From: Limonium bicolor
Taxonomy: Eukaryota > Streptophyta > Magnoliopsida > Caryophyllales > Plumbaginaceae
NCBI GenBank assembly: GCA_023374045.1
Contig: CM041776.1
Location: 141,673,296-141,737,295, forward strand
DNA: 64,000 bases
Direction of reading: 5' to 3'
In this document: in pieces, positions 11,998 through 22,165 of the stretch
Numbering within the stretch: position 1 is the first letter of the stretch
Layout: each line of letters starts with the position of its first letter
The notes under the pieces: generated by a model
Told to the model about the DNA's origin: nothing
What the model saw: only the letters and a program-made list of their open reading frames with translations
Databases searched by the model: none
Made by a program: the position numbers and the translations under genes

Positions 11998-12576
11998 TGA
12001 CAAGGATAAGAATATGACGAAGACAAGGGGGTCAAAGCGGTCTAGGCCACAGATCCCGGTCCAGACCCCGGGACCCCTTCAGGACCTTGTTCGGGCTCCA
12101 GTTTGGGCGCCAAACATCATTCCGGCCCGCATTCTATAATCGGGTCCCGTATTCCGGCCCAGATTCAATAATCGGGTCCCGTATTCCGGCCCCGCACTCC
12201 ATGATCGGGCCCTTATTCCGGCCCCGTGCCCCGTGACCAGATCCTGCATCTCACACTTTGGGAACGGAAGGCTTTACTAGGAGAGATGTACCAAAATTAA
12301 GGAGGTTGCTCTAATAAAGTGATAACACATGTACAAGGATTAAGAGAGAGACTTCACCATAGAAAGTCTATAAATAGAGATGGTGGGCTCATTTGTAAGG
12401 GGACACATTATGAGAAGAGAGAGAAAATACTAGAAAGCTCTCTAAAGTTGTAATACCAAAGTAGGGAATAAAGATATTGTCTAGAAGTGAATGTAGGCCG
12501 GATTATTGGCCGAACCACTACAACTCTCAGTGTTCTGTACATTTGTGAGATTGGAGGGACCAATTATGTATTTTCA
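11998..12576 (+). repeat. Element B LTR 2
   Basis: This is a complete LTR, TGACAAGG to TATTTTCA, with a TATA box at 12367. It is followed directly by TAAAGAAAGTGC, which is internal sequence from the 3' half of the element and not a PBS. Confidence 0.93.
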
Positions 12577-12634
12577 TAAAGAAAGTGCAGGTACCCTTTT
12601 TCCAGGGGACTGATCACCCCCTGAGGTAATAAAT

Positions 12635-12948
12635 GAAAGCACCGGCCAACGAGCCGCAGGCACTTGTGCCTTGAAAGTAAAAGAAAGCACCGCCAACGAG
12701 CCGCAGGCACTCGTGCCTTGAAAGTAAAAGAAAGCACCGGCCAACGAGCCGCAGGCACTTGTGCCTTGAAAGTAAAAGAAAGCACCGGCCAACGAGCCGA
12801 GGACTATCATGCCTTGAAAGAAAGCACCGGCCAACGAGCCGCAGGCTATCATGCCTTGAAAGTAAGCACCGGCCAACGAGCCGCAGGCTATCATGCCTTG
12901 AAAGTAAGCACCGGCCAACGAGCCGCAGGCACTTGTGCCTTGAAAAGT
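12635..12948 (+). repeat. Palindromic tandem repeat array 2 of element B
   Basis: The unit order and centre types match array 1. Small differences are one lost G in the second unit and a rearranged GAGCCGAGGAC in the fourth. Confidence 0.92.
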
Positions 12949-13609
12949 AACACTTTGGGTTGAAATGAAACCCGGCCATTGAGCCAACAAAAAAAAAAAA
13001 ACAAAAAAAAAACCCATCTCTGGACCCATTAGGAGCTCTGGTCGCCTGTAATGGGTGCATTGTTAGGTGTGGGACGCCGCACCATACCTGAATCACAAGT
13101 ACCATCCTTTGGCTAGCATAAGCAAAATTGGGAAAATATATTATCTTTATTCTCCCTTTAAGGGAATTATCTTCCTTTGGCTAGTAAAAGCAAAGACTTA
13201 ATCATCATATTATTTCACCCTTTCAAAAAGGGAATGGTTCTTTTAGTAAGAACCATTGGTCTTCTTTATGAAGATCTTATTATGGACTTCTGGATTTCTG
13301 GCCTTCTTAAATATTATATATCAGAACATCAGGGGATCCATCCATCAAGATATTACGGGATCCATCAAGATATATTGTCTCAAAGATTTATGTCCCAGAA
13401 TTTCCAATTTGTCAGAAGGAAGACACTTGTGGGACTTTGATTTTACTGTACCAACTTTCTTTTTATAAGTTCATTTTTCTTTGTAAAAGCTAAAGAAAAA
13501 GAACTTGTGGGACTAGAAGATAGGAGAAGGGAAGAAAGAATGTAAATTTCAATTTTTCTTTGTAAGTTCCACTTTTTTAAGTAGGAAAAAGTAGAACTTG
13601 TGGGACTGA

Positions 13610-14185
13610 TGACAAGAATAAGAATATGACGAAGACAAGGGGGTCAAAGCGGTCTAGGCCACAGATCCCGGTCCAGACCCCGGGACCCCTTCAGGACCTT
13701 GTTCGGGCTCCAGTTTGGGCGCCAAACATCATTCCGGCCCGCATTCTATATTGGGTCCCGTATTCCGGCCCAGATTCAATAATCGGGTCCCGTATTCCGG
13801 CCCCGCACTCCATGATCGGGCCCCTTATTCCGGCCCCGTGCCCCGTGACCAGATCCTGCATCTCACACTTTGGGAACGGAAGGCTTTACTAGGAGAGATG
13901 TACCAAAATTAAGGAGGTTGCTCTAATAAAGTGATAACACATGTACAAGGATTAAGAGAGAGACTTCACCATAGAAAGTCTATAAATAGAGATGGGGGGC
14001 TTTGTAAGGGGACACATTATGAGAAGAGAGAGAAAATACTAGAAAGCTCTCTAAAGTTGTAATACCAAAGTAGGGAATAAAAATATTGTCTAGAAGTGGA
14101 TGTAGGCCGGATTATTGGCCGAACCACTATAACTCTCGGTGTTCTGTACGTTTGTGAGATTGGAGGGACCAATTATGTATTTTCA
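13610..14185 (+). repeat. Element B LTR 3
   Basis: This is a complete LTR starting TGACAAGAATAAG with a TATA box at 13979. It is followed by TAAAGAAGTGCAGG, the same joint as after LTR 2 with one A lost. Confidence 0.93.
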
Positions 14186-14242
14186 TAAAGAAGTGCAGGT
14201 ACCCTTTTTCCAGGGGACTGATCACCCCCTGAGGTAATAAAT

Positions 14243-14556
14243 GAAAGCACCGGCCAACGAGCCGCAGGCACTTGTGCCTTGAAAGTAAAGAAAGCACCGG
14301 CCAACGAGCCGCAGGCACTCGTGCCTTGAAAGTAAAAGAAAGCACCGGCCAACGAGCCGCAGGCACTTGTGCCTTGAAAGTAAAAGAAAGCACCGGCCAA
14401 CGAGCCGCAGGCTATCATGCCTTGAAAGAAAGCACCGGCCAACGAGCCGCAGGCTATCATGCCTTGAAAGTAAGCACCGGCCAACGAGCCGCAGGCTATC
14501 ATGCCTTGAAAGTAAGCACCGGCCAACGAGCCGCAGGCACTTGTGCCTTGAAAAGT
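14243..14556 (+). repeat. Palindromic tandem repeat array 3 of element B
   Basis: Seven units occur in the same order as array 1, which shows that the unit-level pattern predates the 1.6-kb triplication. Confidence 0.92.
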
Positions 14557-15213
14557 AACACTTTGGGTTGAAATGAAACCCGGCCATTGAGCCAACAAAA
14601 AAAAACAAAAAAAAAACCATCTCTGGACCCATTAGGAGCTCTGGTCGCCTGTAATGGGTGCATTGTTAGGTGTGGGACGCCGCACCATACCTGAATCACA
14701 AGTACCATCCTTTGGCTAGCATAAGCAAAATTGGGAAAATATATTATCTTTATTCTCCCTTTAAGGGAATTATCATCCTTTGGCTAGTAAAAGCAAAGAC
14801 TTAATCATCATATTATTTCACCCTTTCAAAAAGGGAATGGTTCTTTTAGTAAGAACCATTGGTCTTCTTTATGAAGATCTTATTATGGACTTCTGGATTT
14901 CTGGCATTCTTAAATATTATATATCAGAACATCAGGGGATCCATCCATCAAGATATTACGGGATCCATCAAGATATATTGTCTCAAAGATTTATGTCCCA
15001 GAATTTCCAATTTGTCAGAAGGAAGACACTTGTGGGACTTTGATTTTACTGTACCAACTTTCTTTTTGTAAGTTCATTTTTCTTTGTAAAAGCTAAAAGA
15101 AAAAGAACTTGTGGGACTAGAAGATAGGAGAAGGGAAGAAAGAATGTAAATTTCAATTTTTCTTTGTAAGTTCCACTTTTTTAAGTAGGAAAAAGTAGAA
15201 CTTGTGGGACTGA

Positions 15214-15790
15214 TGACAAGGATAAGAATATGACGAAGACAAGGGGGTCAAAGCGGTCTAGGCCACAGATCCCGGTCCAGACCCCGGGACCCCTTCAGGA
15301 CCTTGTTCGGGCTCCAGTTTGGGCGCCAAACATCATTCCGGCCCGCATTCTATAATCGGGTCCCGTATTCCGGCCCAGATTCAATAATCGGGTCCCGTAT
15401 TCCGGCCCCGCACTCCATGATCGGGCCCCTTATTCCGGCCCCGTGCCCCGTGACCGGATCCTGCATCTCACACTTTGGGAACGGAAGGCTTTACAAGTAG
15501 AGATGTACCAAAATTAAGGAGGTTGCTCTAATAAAGTGATAACACATGTACAAGGATTAAGAGAGAGACTTCACCACAAAAGTCTATAAATAGAGATGGG
15601 GGGCTCATTTGTAAGGGGACACATTATGAGAAGAGAGAGAAATACTAGAAAGCTCTCTAAAGTTGTAATACCAAAGTAGGGAATAAGATATTGTCTAGAA
15701 ATGGATGTAGGCCGGATTATTGGCCGAACCACTATAACTCTCGGTGTTCTGTACGTTTGTGAGATTGGAGGGACCAATTATGTATTTTCA
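15214..15790 (+). repeat. Element B LTR 4 (outer 3' LTR)
   Basis: This complete LTR ends TATTTTCA at 15790 and is followed by the TSD CTACG. Element A gag then resumes. Confidence 0.94.
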
Positions 15791-15795
15791 CTACG

Positions 15796-15812
15796 CTCCT
15801 ACCCACTTTAGG
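15796..15812 (+). pseudogene. gag: Element A gag exon 2, last 17 bases
   Basis: After the duplicated CTACG the reading frame continues with codons for S-Y-P, as in element F (KPLRSYPPK). It has a TAG at 15809-15811 where F has AAG. The exon ends in phase 1 just before a GT donor. Confidence 0.82.
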
Positions 15813-15893
15813 GTAAAATGAAACAAACACTAATATCTACATACCTGCACCGTTGCCATGACCTGTTGTTGATTAACCAAATGATTTGTTCAG
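15813..15893 (+). other. Element A gag intron 2 (GT-AG, 81 nt, phase 1)
   Basis: It starts GTAAAATG and ends TTTGTTCAG. Element F has an 81-nt interval at the same place (46419-46499) with unrelated sequence. In both elements the interval is a multiple of three and free of in-frame stops, so retention would also keep the frame open. The conserved flanks with unconserved middle favour an intron. Confidence 0.7.
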
Positions 15894-16250
15894 GATTTCG
15901 AGCCGGCTCGAGCAAAGGGGCCGAGCGCCGATTTATTTGAAGACGATGCTCCAAGAACCACCCCGGAGTTGATTGCCAGGGTGAGCCAGTGCAATGCTTT
16001 TACTGCAAGAAGCTCGGGCACAGAGCCTTTGAGTGTTTTGCGAATCCCAAGAGCAAGAACTACAAGCCCAGCTATTGTGGGAAAGGTGACCAGAGATCGG
16101 GACCCGGAGGCCAGCGTGGAGCCTCGAACACCCAGCCTACGCACGGAGCGGGATCCCGAGACCCCCAGAAGGCTTCACCCTCGAGGCCAGGGAAAGCGGC
16201 CTTGCACATCATGGACTGCACCGAAGGACCGGACACCTCTACAGCTACAG
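15894..16250 (+). pseudogene. gag: Element A gag exon 3: nucleocapsid with two CCHC zinc knuckles
   Basis: The second knuckle is intact: CFYCKKLGHRAFEC fits C-X2-C-X4-H-X4-C (start near 15989). The first, of the type C-X2-C-X3-H-X4-C, has lost its first cysteine to TGA at 15938-15940, followed by RRCSKNHPGVDC. Zinc knuckles bind the genomic RNA during packaging. A proline/serine/glycine-rich tail follows. The exon ends at 16250 in phase 1 at ACAG before the donor GTAAAC. Confidence 0.9.
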
Positions 16251-16380
16251 GTAAACTTTGAAACCTTAGATGTTTGAAAAGCATGACCAAATCTTTGTGT
16301 GCCAAGTTGTATGACCATGCATGACACCTGGTAGGTTACTAGCACCGCTAAAAACCTAGATTACTATTTAAATGCAGCAG
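16251..16380 (+). other. Element A intron 3 (GT-AG, 130 nt, phase 1)
   Basis: It starts GTAAACTTTG and ends ATGCAGCAG, which offers two in-frame acceptors three bases apart (after 16377 or 16380). Element F has the matching intron at 46845-46989, also phase 1. The downstream exon is the AlkB exon. The same donor could instead join the protease exon at 17245, which has the same phase. Confidence 0.8.
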
Positions 16381-17107
16381 GAGCCTTCGATATATACTTC
16401 CCAATAAATCCAAACCTCGAACCCGACGAGTACAACCTTGAGAATCCCCATTACCCAATCAGGAAGTGTCAAGTTATCCAGCCCGGGATGATTCTACTAC
16501 CAGGATACCTAACACCTGAAGCTCAAGTAGCCATTATTCGAAGATGCCGTAAGTTCGGAGTGGGACAAGGCAGGTTCTACACACCGACATACCTCGGAGG
16601 AAAGATGATGAAACTAAGAATGATGTGCCTCGGTAAGATTTGGAACCCATATACGAAGAGCTATCACACCGACGGACCACATGCACCACCAATTCCTGAA
16701 GACTTTCTATCTCTAATTACGGCAACCCTACGCGTTGCACAGCAATGCGAAGTACAACCAGTACCCGACCTACAAGCCGATATCTACATCATCAACTTCT
16801 ACGAGAGGGAAGGCGACTTGGATTACACAAAGAAAAGGACGAGACGTAGGAGTCCCTAGACCAAGGGATACCCATAGTGTCTGTGTCCATGGGAGATGAT
16901 GCTGAGTTCCTCTATGGTGAAGAAAAGAGGATTGACTGAGCTATGATGATCTGGCTAAAATCCGGTGACGTGTTGATCATGGGCGGACCATCGAGAATGC
17001 TATACCACAGGATTAAGAGAATCAAGCCAAACACAGCACCCTCAACAGTGATAAATGCTACCCATATGAAGCCTGGATGCCTAAACCTAACCATTAGGAA
17101 ATATTAA
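16381..17107 (+). pseudogene. AlkB-type 2-oxoglutarate/Fe(II) dioxygenase exon in element A, broken
   Basis: The translation carries the signatures of plant ALKBH1-like proteins in order: CQVIQPGMILLPGYLTPEAQ, GRFYTP, LRMMCLGKIWNPYT, IPEDF, IYIINFY, then VSMGDDAEFLYG, SGDVLIMGGPSR, PNTAP and LNLTIRKY followed by TAA. AlkB enzymes oxidatively remove methyl groups from nucleic acids. A one-base loss near 16821 and stops at 16847-16849 and 16937-16939 break it. Of the iron ligands, the first histidine (16826) and the second (17006) remain. The aspartate of HxD reads as glutamate (H-K-E), and the first arginine of RxNxTxR is cysteine. The element F copy at 46990 shares the same layout. I cannot exclude that a related dioxygenase family fits better. 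Confidence 0.9.
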
Positions 17108-17244
17108 GCCATGTACCTTTTGTATTAAGTTATGTAATGGAATGAACTTGTAATGTTGGAAAGATGAATAAAGAAAGGTTGATTATTTACAACTCTTCTC
17201 GTACCATCACTAATTATAGTTGTAAACGTTATTTTTGGGAATAG
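17108..17244 (+). other. Spacer between AlkB exon and protease exon in element A, probable intron end
   Basis: This 137-nt AT-rich stretch has no reading frame and ends TTTGGGAATAG directly before the protease-coding sequence. Element F has a 177-nt equivalent ending CCAATGAATTAG. After this AG the two elements align again as coding sequence in phase 1, which marks a conserved acceptor. An AATAAA at about 17168 could polyadenylate a Gag-AlkB transcript. Confidence 0.65.
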
Positions 17245-18510
17245 GTGTCGAACCCTGTAGAGAGGGTACCCTGAGCATTCTCACACAAGCTCAGGCCGGT
17301 GACAACGGCCATATTATCACTGGTATTTTCCCGGTGAATGGAGTCCCAGCCTTAGTATTATTTGACTCCGGAGCCTTACACTCATTCGTATCCCTGGTAC
17401 TAGCCGAGCAGTTGCACCTTGAGCCCGTGGAGTTGGAAGATTTCAGTGTGACACTACCGTCTAAAGAAAGAATTCGTTGTACCCGGTATTTCTGAGGAGC
17501 CACCATCAGAATCCGAGAGAAGGATTTCCCGTTGGACCTGATAGAGTTCAGAGGCCTGGGTTTTGACGTCATTGTGGGCATGAATTGGTTAGAGAAACAC
17601 CGAGGTCGTATATTGTGTGTCGAGCATAGATTACTGCTAAAGAGCCCGTCCGGTGTAACCGTATCATACTGTCAGAACCCCCGACAGCCGTCCGTGGAAA
17701 TCATTTCAGCCATGACCATGGCCAAAGAGATCCAGAAGCAGCAGGAGGTGTACCTCTGTTATGTACAGCATACTCAGCAAGACCCAGAGTTTAATCCAGA
17801 TGTACCCGTGGTTGGGGAGTTTCCAGACCTCTTCCCTAAGGAGCTTCTCGGTATGCCACCGTCCCGAGAGGTCGAGTTCACTATAGACTTAGTACCCGTG
17901 ACAGGACCTATTGCCAAAGCCCCCTACAGAATGGCCCCGACAGAGATGTTAGAGTTGAAGGAGCAACTGAAGGAGTTGTTGGATAAGGGATTCATACGCC
18001 CGAGCGTATCCCCTTGGGGCGCACCCGTACTGTTTGTCAAGAAGAAAGACGGCAGTCTCCGGTTATGCATTGACTATCGAGAGCTGAATGCAGTGACAGT
18101 GAAGAACCGCTACCCTTTACCACGCACAGATGATCTGTTCGACCAGTTTAGAGGAGCGATAGTACTTTCGAAGATAGATCTCAGATCAGGTTACCATCAG
18201 ATCCCCGCGAAGGAGAACGACATCGAAAAGACCGCATTTCGGACCCGATACGGCCACTACAAATTCACAGTTATGCCGTTTGGACTAACTAATGCCCCAG
18301 CAAAATTTATGGACTTGATGCACCGAGTTTTCAGAGATCAGTTGGAGTAGACAGTTGTGGTATTTATTAATAATATACTAGTTTATTCGAGAACCAAGGA
18401 AGAGCATCGCCACCATCTCAGGCAGGTACTCGAGATTCTTAGAGCCAACCTATTGTACGCCAAATTTGTAAGTGCGAATTTTGGTTAGATCAGGTAGCAT
18501 TTCTTGGACA
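17245..18510 (+). pseudogene. pol: Element A pol: protease and reverse transcriptase, inactive
   Basis: The aspartic protease motif FDSGALHSF lies at about 17361. RT motifs follow: [36 protein letters not shown] and [14 protein letters not shown] at 17493 (from CGA) and a TAG at 18348 (from CAG) interrupt the frame. The catalytic F-I-D-D reads F-I-N-N at 18363-18374, so both metal-binding aspartates are lost by G-to-A changes. A one-base loss near 18470 shifts the frame. The protease would release Gag and Pol products and the RT would copy the RNA to cDNA. Confidence 0.93.
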
Positions 18511-19316
18511 TGTCATTTCTGTTGCCGGGATAGCAGTTGATCCTGCCAAAGTGGAGGCAATACGTAGATGGCCGAGACCAAAGTCCATGACAGATATACG
18601 AAGTTTCCTTGGTTTAGCAGGCTACTACCGACAGTTTGTTAAGGACTTCTCCCGCATCACAAAACCTATGACAAACCTCATCAAGAAAGATACCCCTTTC
18701 ACGTGGACAGAAGACTGTGAGGCAGCATTTCAGAAGTTGAAAGACGCATTGACCTCAGCTCATATCCTCACATTTCCCGAAGGTACTGATGGATATGAAG
18801 TCTACTGTGATGCATCCGGTATGGGTATGGGATGTGTCCTCATGCAGCACGGGAAGGTTGTCGCCTATGCCTCCCGTTAGCTAAAGAAGCATGAGGAGCA
18901 CTACCCCACACATGATCTTGAGCTAGGAGCAGTCGTGTTTGCACTCAAAATTTGGCGCCATTACCACTGCGGTGTCCAGATTACCATCTACTCCGACCAT
19001 AAAAGCTGAAGTATGTATTCACCCAAAAAGAACTGAATATGAGACAGCACAAATGGATGGAGTTCCTCAAAGACTATGATATTAACCTCCAGTATAAGGA
19101 AGGCAAAGTCAATGTAGTTGCCGATGCACTTAGCCGCCAAGCTCACACATTGCATACACTCATAGCAGGTACCAGCCTAGTTGAAGAAGTGCGTAATGCT
19201 CAGCAGAACGATAGAGTAATGGCTGATATTAAACGGAAGTTAGTCGATTGCACACTAGATAAGAAGAAATACGACTACCAGCTTCATAAGGATGGCCTGA
19301 TCCATGTTAATGGCTG
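18511..19316 (+). pseudogene. pol: Element A pol: RT connection and RNase H, broken
   Basis: Readable motifs are FLGLAGYYRQFVKDFS, VYCDASGMGMGCVLMQ (first RNase H aspartate), [18 protein letters not shown] and [14 protein letters not shown] at 18878 (CAG in origin) and a frameshift near 19005 in the SDHKS region break the gene. A TGA at about 19315 replaces the arginine codon seen in F. Confidence 0.9.
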
Positions 19317-20394
19317 ATTATGTATTCCCCATGAGAGCGTAGAACTCAAAGGAGCGCATCATGAGAGAGTCCCATTCTTCTACTACATCTATTCACCCTG
19401 GAGCTTCAAAAATGTACAAAGACATGAAACGATATTTTTGGTGGGTTAGCATGAAGAACGACGTCTTGAACTTCGTTATCAGATGCCTCACCTGTCACAA
19501 TATAAAATTTGAACACCGAAAACCTGGAGGCACAGTTCAGCCAATGCCTATCCTAGAGTGGAAATTCTATGATCTATCGATGGATTTTGTAGTTGGACTA
19601 CCACCGACATGAGGAAGATTAAATATGATATGGGTAATTGTTGACCGCCTTACTAAGGTAGCACGATTCATTCCAATGAAGGACACATGGAAGGTGTCGA
19701 AACTAGCTGAGCTTTTTGATAAAGAGATTTTAAGACACCATGGAGTGCCAAAGACCGTAGTGTCAGATAGGGACACGAGATTTCTTTAGAGATATTGGAG
19801 AGCTTCACGAGAAGCGTTAGGCACCGAGCTGAAGCTCAGCACTGCTTTTCACCCGCAGACTGATGGTCAGACGGAGAGAACCATTCAAACCCTAGAGGAC
19901 ATGCTTAGAGCATGTGCCTTAGATTTCCAGGGCAGTTGGTTGGAAAAGTTGCACCTCATTGAGTTTGCATATAATAACAGTTATCACGCCTCAATTAAGA
20001 AGCCACCTTTTCAGGCATTATATGGTAGACCTTGCCGTACGCGGTTGTGTTGGGATGATTCCAGTGAAGCTTTTATCATAGGCCCAGACTATTTGCAGCA
20101 GGTTTAGGCTGAGGTTCAGCAGATCATAAGAACATAAAGGCAGCACAGGATAGACAGAAAGCATACGCGGATAACAGACGTCGAGACCTGGAGTTCACCG
20201 TTGATGACCAGGTGTTCTTGCGAGTGTCGCCGATGAAAGGAATTTTTAGATTTGGGCAAAAGGGAAAGTTGAGCCCGATATTCGTAGGCCCCTACAGTAT
20301 TAGGGAGCGTGTGGGCCCAGTTGCTTATCGACATGATCTACCCTCAGAGTTAGGACGATTTCATGATATATCACGTCTCTCAGCTCAAGAAATA
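19317..20394 (+). pseudogene. pol: Element A pol: integrase, broken and cut by element C
   Basis: The HHCC zinc-binding part (TTSIHPGASKMYKDMKRYFW, RCLTCH) and the DDE core ([28 protein letters not shown]) are recognisable. Stops lie at about 19609 (CGA to TGA), 19786 and 20105 (CAG to TAG). The C-terminal part (FLRVSPMKGIFRFGQKGKLS, VGPVAYR) runs to SQLKKY, where element C is inserted. The reading resumes at 39730. Confidence 0.92.
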
Positions 20395-22165
20395 TGTTAT
20401 AACCCAAGGTTGAGGTCTGAAATTTTTCTTTGCATTATATTCGTCGCAAGTTAAATGTGTGGATTGTTTAATCCTTCAGGACATGGGAGTCCTTTTGATT
20501 AAAGACGAGGGCGAAGGAGTCTTTTTCCCTTTCTTATTCTATTCCTGGTGAGGATAATACCCTTAACCTTTTTTATTTCCACTTCCTCTTAATTACTCTC
20601 TTTTCTAATCACGTTCTCACGACTCGCCAGTACCTCCTCTCTTCATTGTTCTCTCCCTCTTCTCTCCCTCAAAGTTGCGTTCTGTTCTACCTCTCAAGCC
20701 CTACTAATTGTGGTTCTTCCTCGAGTTCTGCTGTGGGTTCTGCGCCGTTGCGAAGTACGGTTCGGAGTAAGGTAATCAGTGTTGATATGTTCTCCTTCGA
20801 TCCTGAATTTGGGATGTTTTTCCCTTTTCTAAGTTATTCTTTTGCAATCTTATTAGGAGTCAGATTCTATTCCGCCCTTGTCCTTCTACTATTGGTGTCC
20901 TCTGCGAGTTCATGGTCGAATTCAGGTAAGGATTGGGAATCTGTTGTCTTGACAGTTCTGATATTGTGTTTTTGATGTTCTGATTTGGGGGTTGTTCCTT
21001 CTCTAGGAATTACTCTGTGTTTCGGATTGTATCGTCGGTCAGCGTTTCGGGATTCTTCGTGGTTGAGCTCTGCTGTTTCTGATTCGAGATTCTTCTGCTG
21101 ATTAATTGAGGTAGGTGGCTGATGGATTCAATTAGTGTGTTCAGCCTTGGGGAGTTTCATTCCGGTTCTGAATTTTGGTTGTGTTCTATCTTTGCGTTGT
21201 GGTTGCGAACTGTGTATTTAATATCATTTTAATGCCTACAAACCCCCATGGTTGTTTTCTGCAAATTTCTTTTTTTTGTTATATTTAAACCTCTGTTTTG
21301 GTGTACAATTCGTTTCTTGAAATTGCACTTTTTGGTATGTCCGAACGTCTGTCCGAGCTTTGACGTTCGGACATGCCCTGTTGCGCCTTGAATTTCTGAA
21401 GTTTTTGCCGTGTCCAAACTTCCGTCCGAGCTTTGATGTTCGGATGGGGTGCGAAGACGAGTTCGACTTACATGTCTCGAATGGTGTCCGAACTTGTAAG
21501 TCCGGACAGAAGTTCGAACACCCCTTCTGCTTCTTCTGATTTTGCTTCGACTTGTGTCCGAACATTGACGTTCGGACACATGCTTGGACATTACGCGTAT
21601 TTATTTTCCGAAAGCGTCCGAACATTCGTCTGAGCTTTGATGTTCGGACACCCGTCTGTTTTCGATTTCTAAAGTCTCGACTTGTGTTCGAACATTGATG
21701 TCTGGACACAAGTTCGGACATGGTACTGTTTTGACCAGAACTTGCTCGTTTGAGCTCCGTTTTGACTTCCGTTTGCGGGGTTGGATTCCCCTCTGATTTC
21801 CAAGTAGTCTATTTGATTTGTGGTGCCATTGGTGGACATATGCTTATCTGTATTTAAGCCTCTGTTTTGGGACCTAGTTATCTCTGTGTCTGAACCTTTG
21901 GATGGCTGGTTTAGCTGTCTCGTAGCGCGCTATGTTGGATATCCTTCTGTTTCACGGGTGATGTTCCTCGTTCTGTTCACGAGTTGTTGCTCGTTCTGTC
22001 TATATGCTATAATCAACTAGGGTCCCCTTCTGTTTCTGCTTCTGTTGTTTTGAGCTCTGATTAGTCCTTTGGTATTTGGGACATCTGCTTCTGCTTTCTG
22101 TTTTGGAATGTGACCTCTTCTATCTATCTCTGATTTGTTAATATTCTATAAATGTTTTGAGCATG
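20395..22165 (+). repeat. Element C 5' LTR, left part
   Basis: It aligns with 37528-39350 with roughly one difference per 20-25 bases over the first 330 bases by eye. Element D is inserted after the GCATG at 22161-22165, and the LTR resumes at 29115. No gene is present. Confidence 0.92.
21338..21721 (+). repeat. Array of inverted GTCCGAAC/GTTCGGAC motifs in element C LTR
   Basis: Pairs such as TGTCCGAACGTCTGTCCGAG and TTGACGTTCGGACATG alternate about every 20-60 bases, giving many potential hairpins. The array recurs at 38474-38857 in the 3' LTR. ORFs predicted across it are by-products. Confidence 0.88.

Larger units (their letters stand above)
5361..15790 (+). mobile_element. Element B: non-autonomous Tat-like Ty3/gypsy element with four LTRs
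   Basis: The outer boundaries are exact: TGACAAGG at 5361, TATTTTCA ending at 15790, and the 5-bp TSD CTACG at 5356-5360 and 15791-15795. Four LTR copies lie at 5361-5940, 11998-12576, 13610-14185 and 15214-15790. A PBS of the TGGCGCCGTCTGTGGGAA type follows the first LTR only. I find no capsid, protease, RT or integrase reading frame, so the element must have used proteins of another element. It interrupts exon 2 of element A gag. By eye the first and last LTRs differ at about 11 of 578 positions, so B is younger than A. Confidence 0.93.
10971..15790 (+). repeat. Threefold tandem repeat of a 1.6-kb unit (3' internal end plus LTR)
   Basis: Three consecutive units span 10971-12576, 12577-14185 and 14186-15790. 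Each starts TAAAGAA(A)GTGCAGG, contains a palindromic repeat array, an A-rich tract and a downstream spacer, and ends with a complete LTR. The two inner joints are the same: the LTR terminus TTTTCA is followed directly by TAAAG. No PBS or 5' internal sequence is present at these joints. Confidence 0.94.

Noticed and set aside
16381..17107. AlkB segment as a later nested insertion of a host gene fragment in A
   Set aside because: Element F, a separate insertion, carries it at the same position with the same splice phase, and no TSD or transposon ends flank it.
17108..17244. The gap after AlkB as an independent intron between AlkB and pol
   Set aside because: The AlkB exon ends with a stop just before it in both elements, so splicing only this gap could not fuse AlkB to Pol; skipping the whole AlkB exon fits the phases better.
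21229..21721. Minus-strand ORFs rich in CPNxxVRTxVRT-like peptide over the GTCCGA array of C (also 38319-38727)
   Set aside because: They are low-complexity products of the repeated motif with no supporting features.
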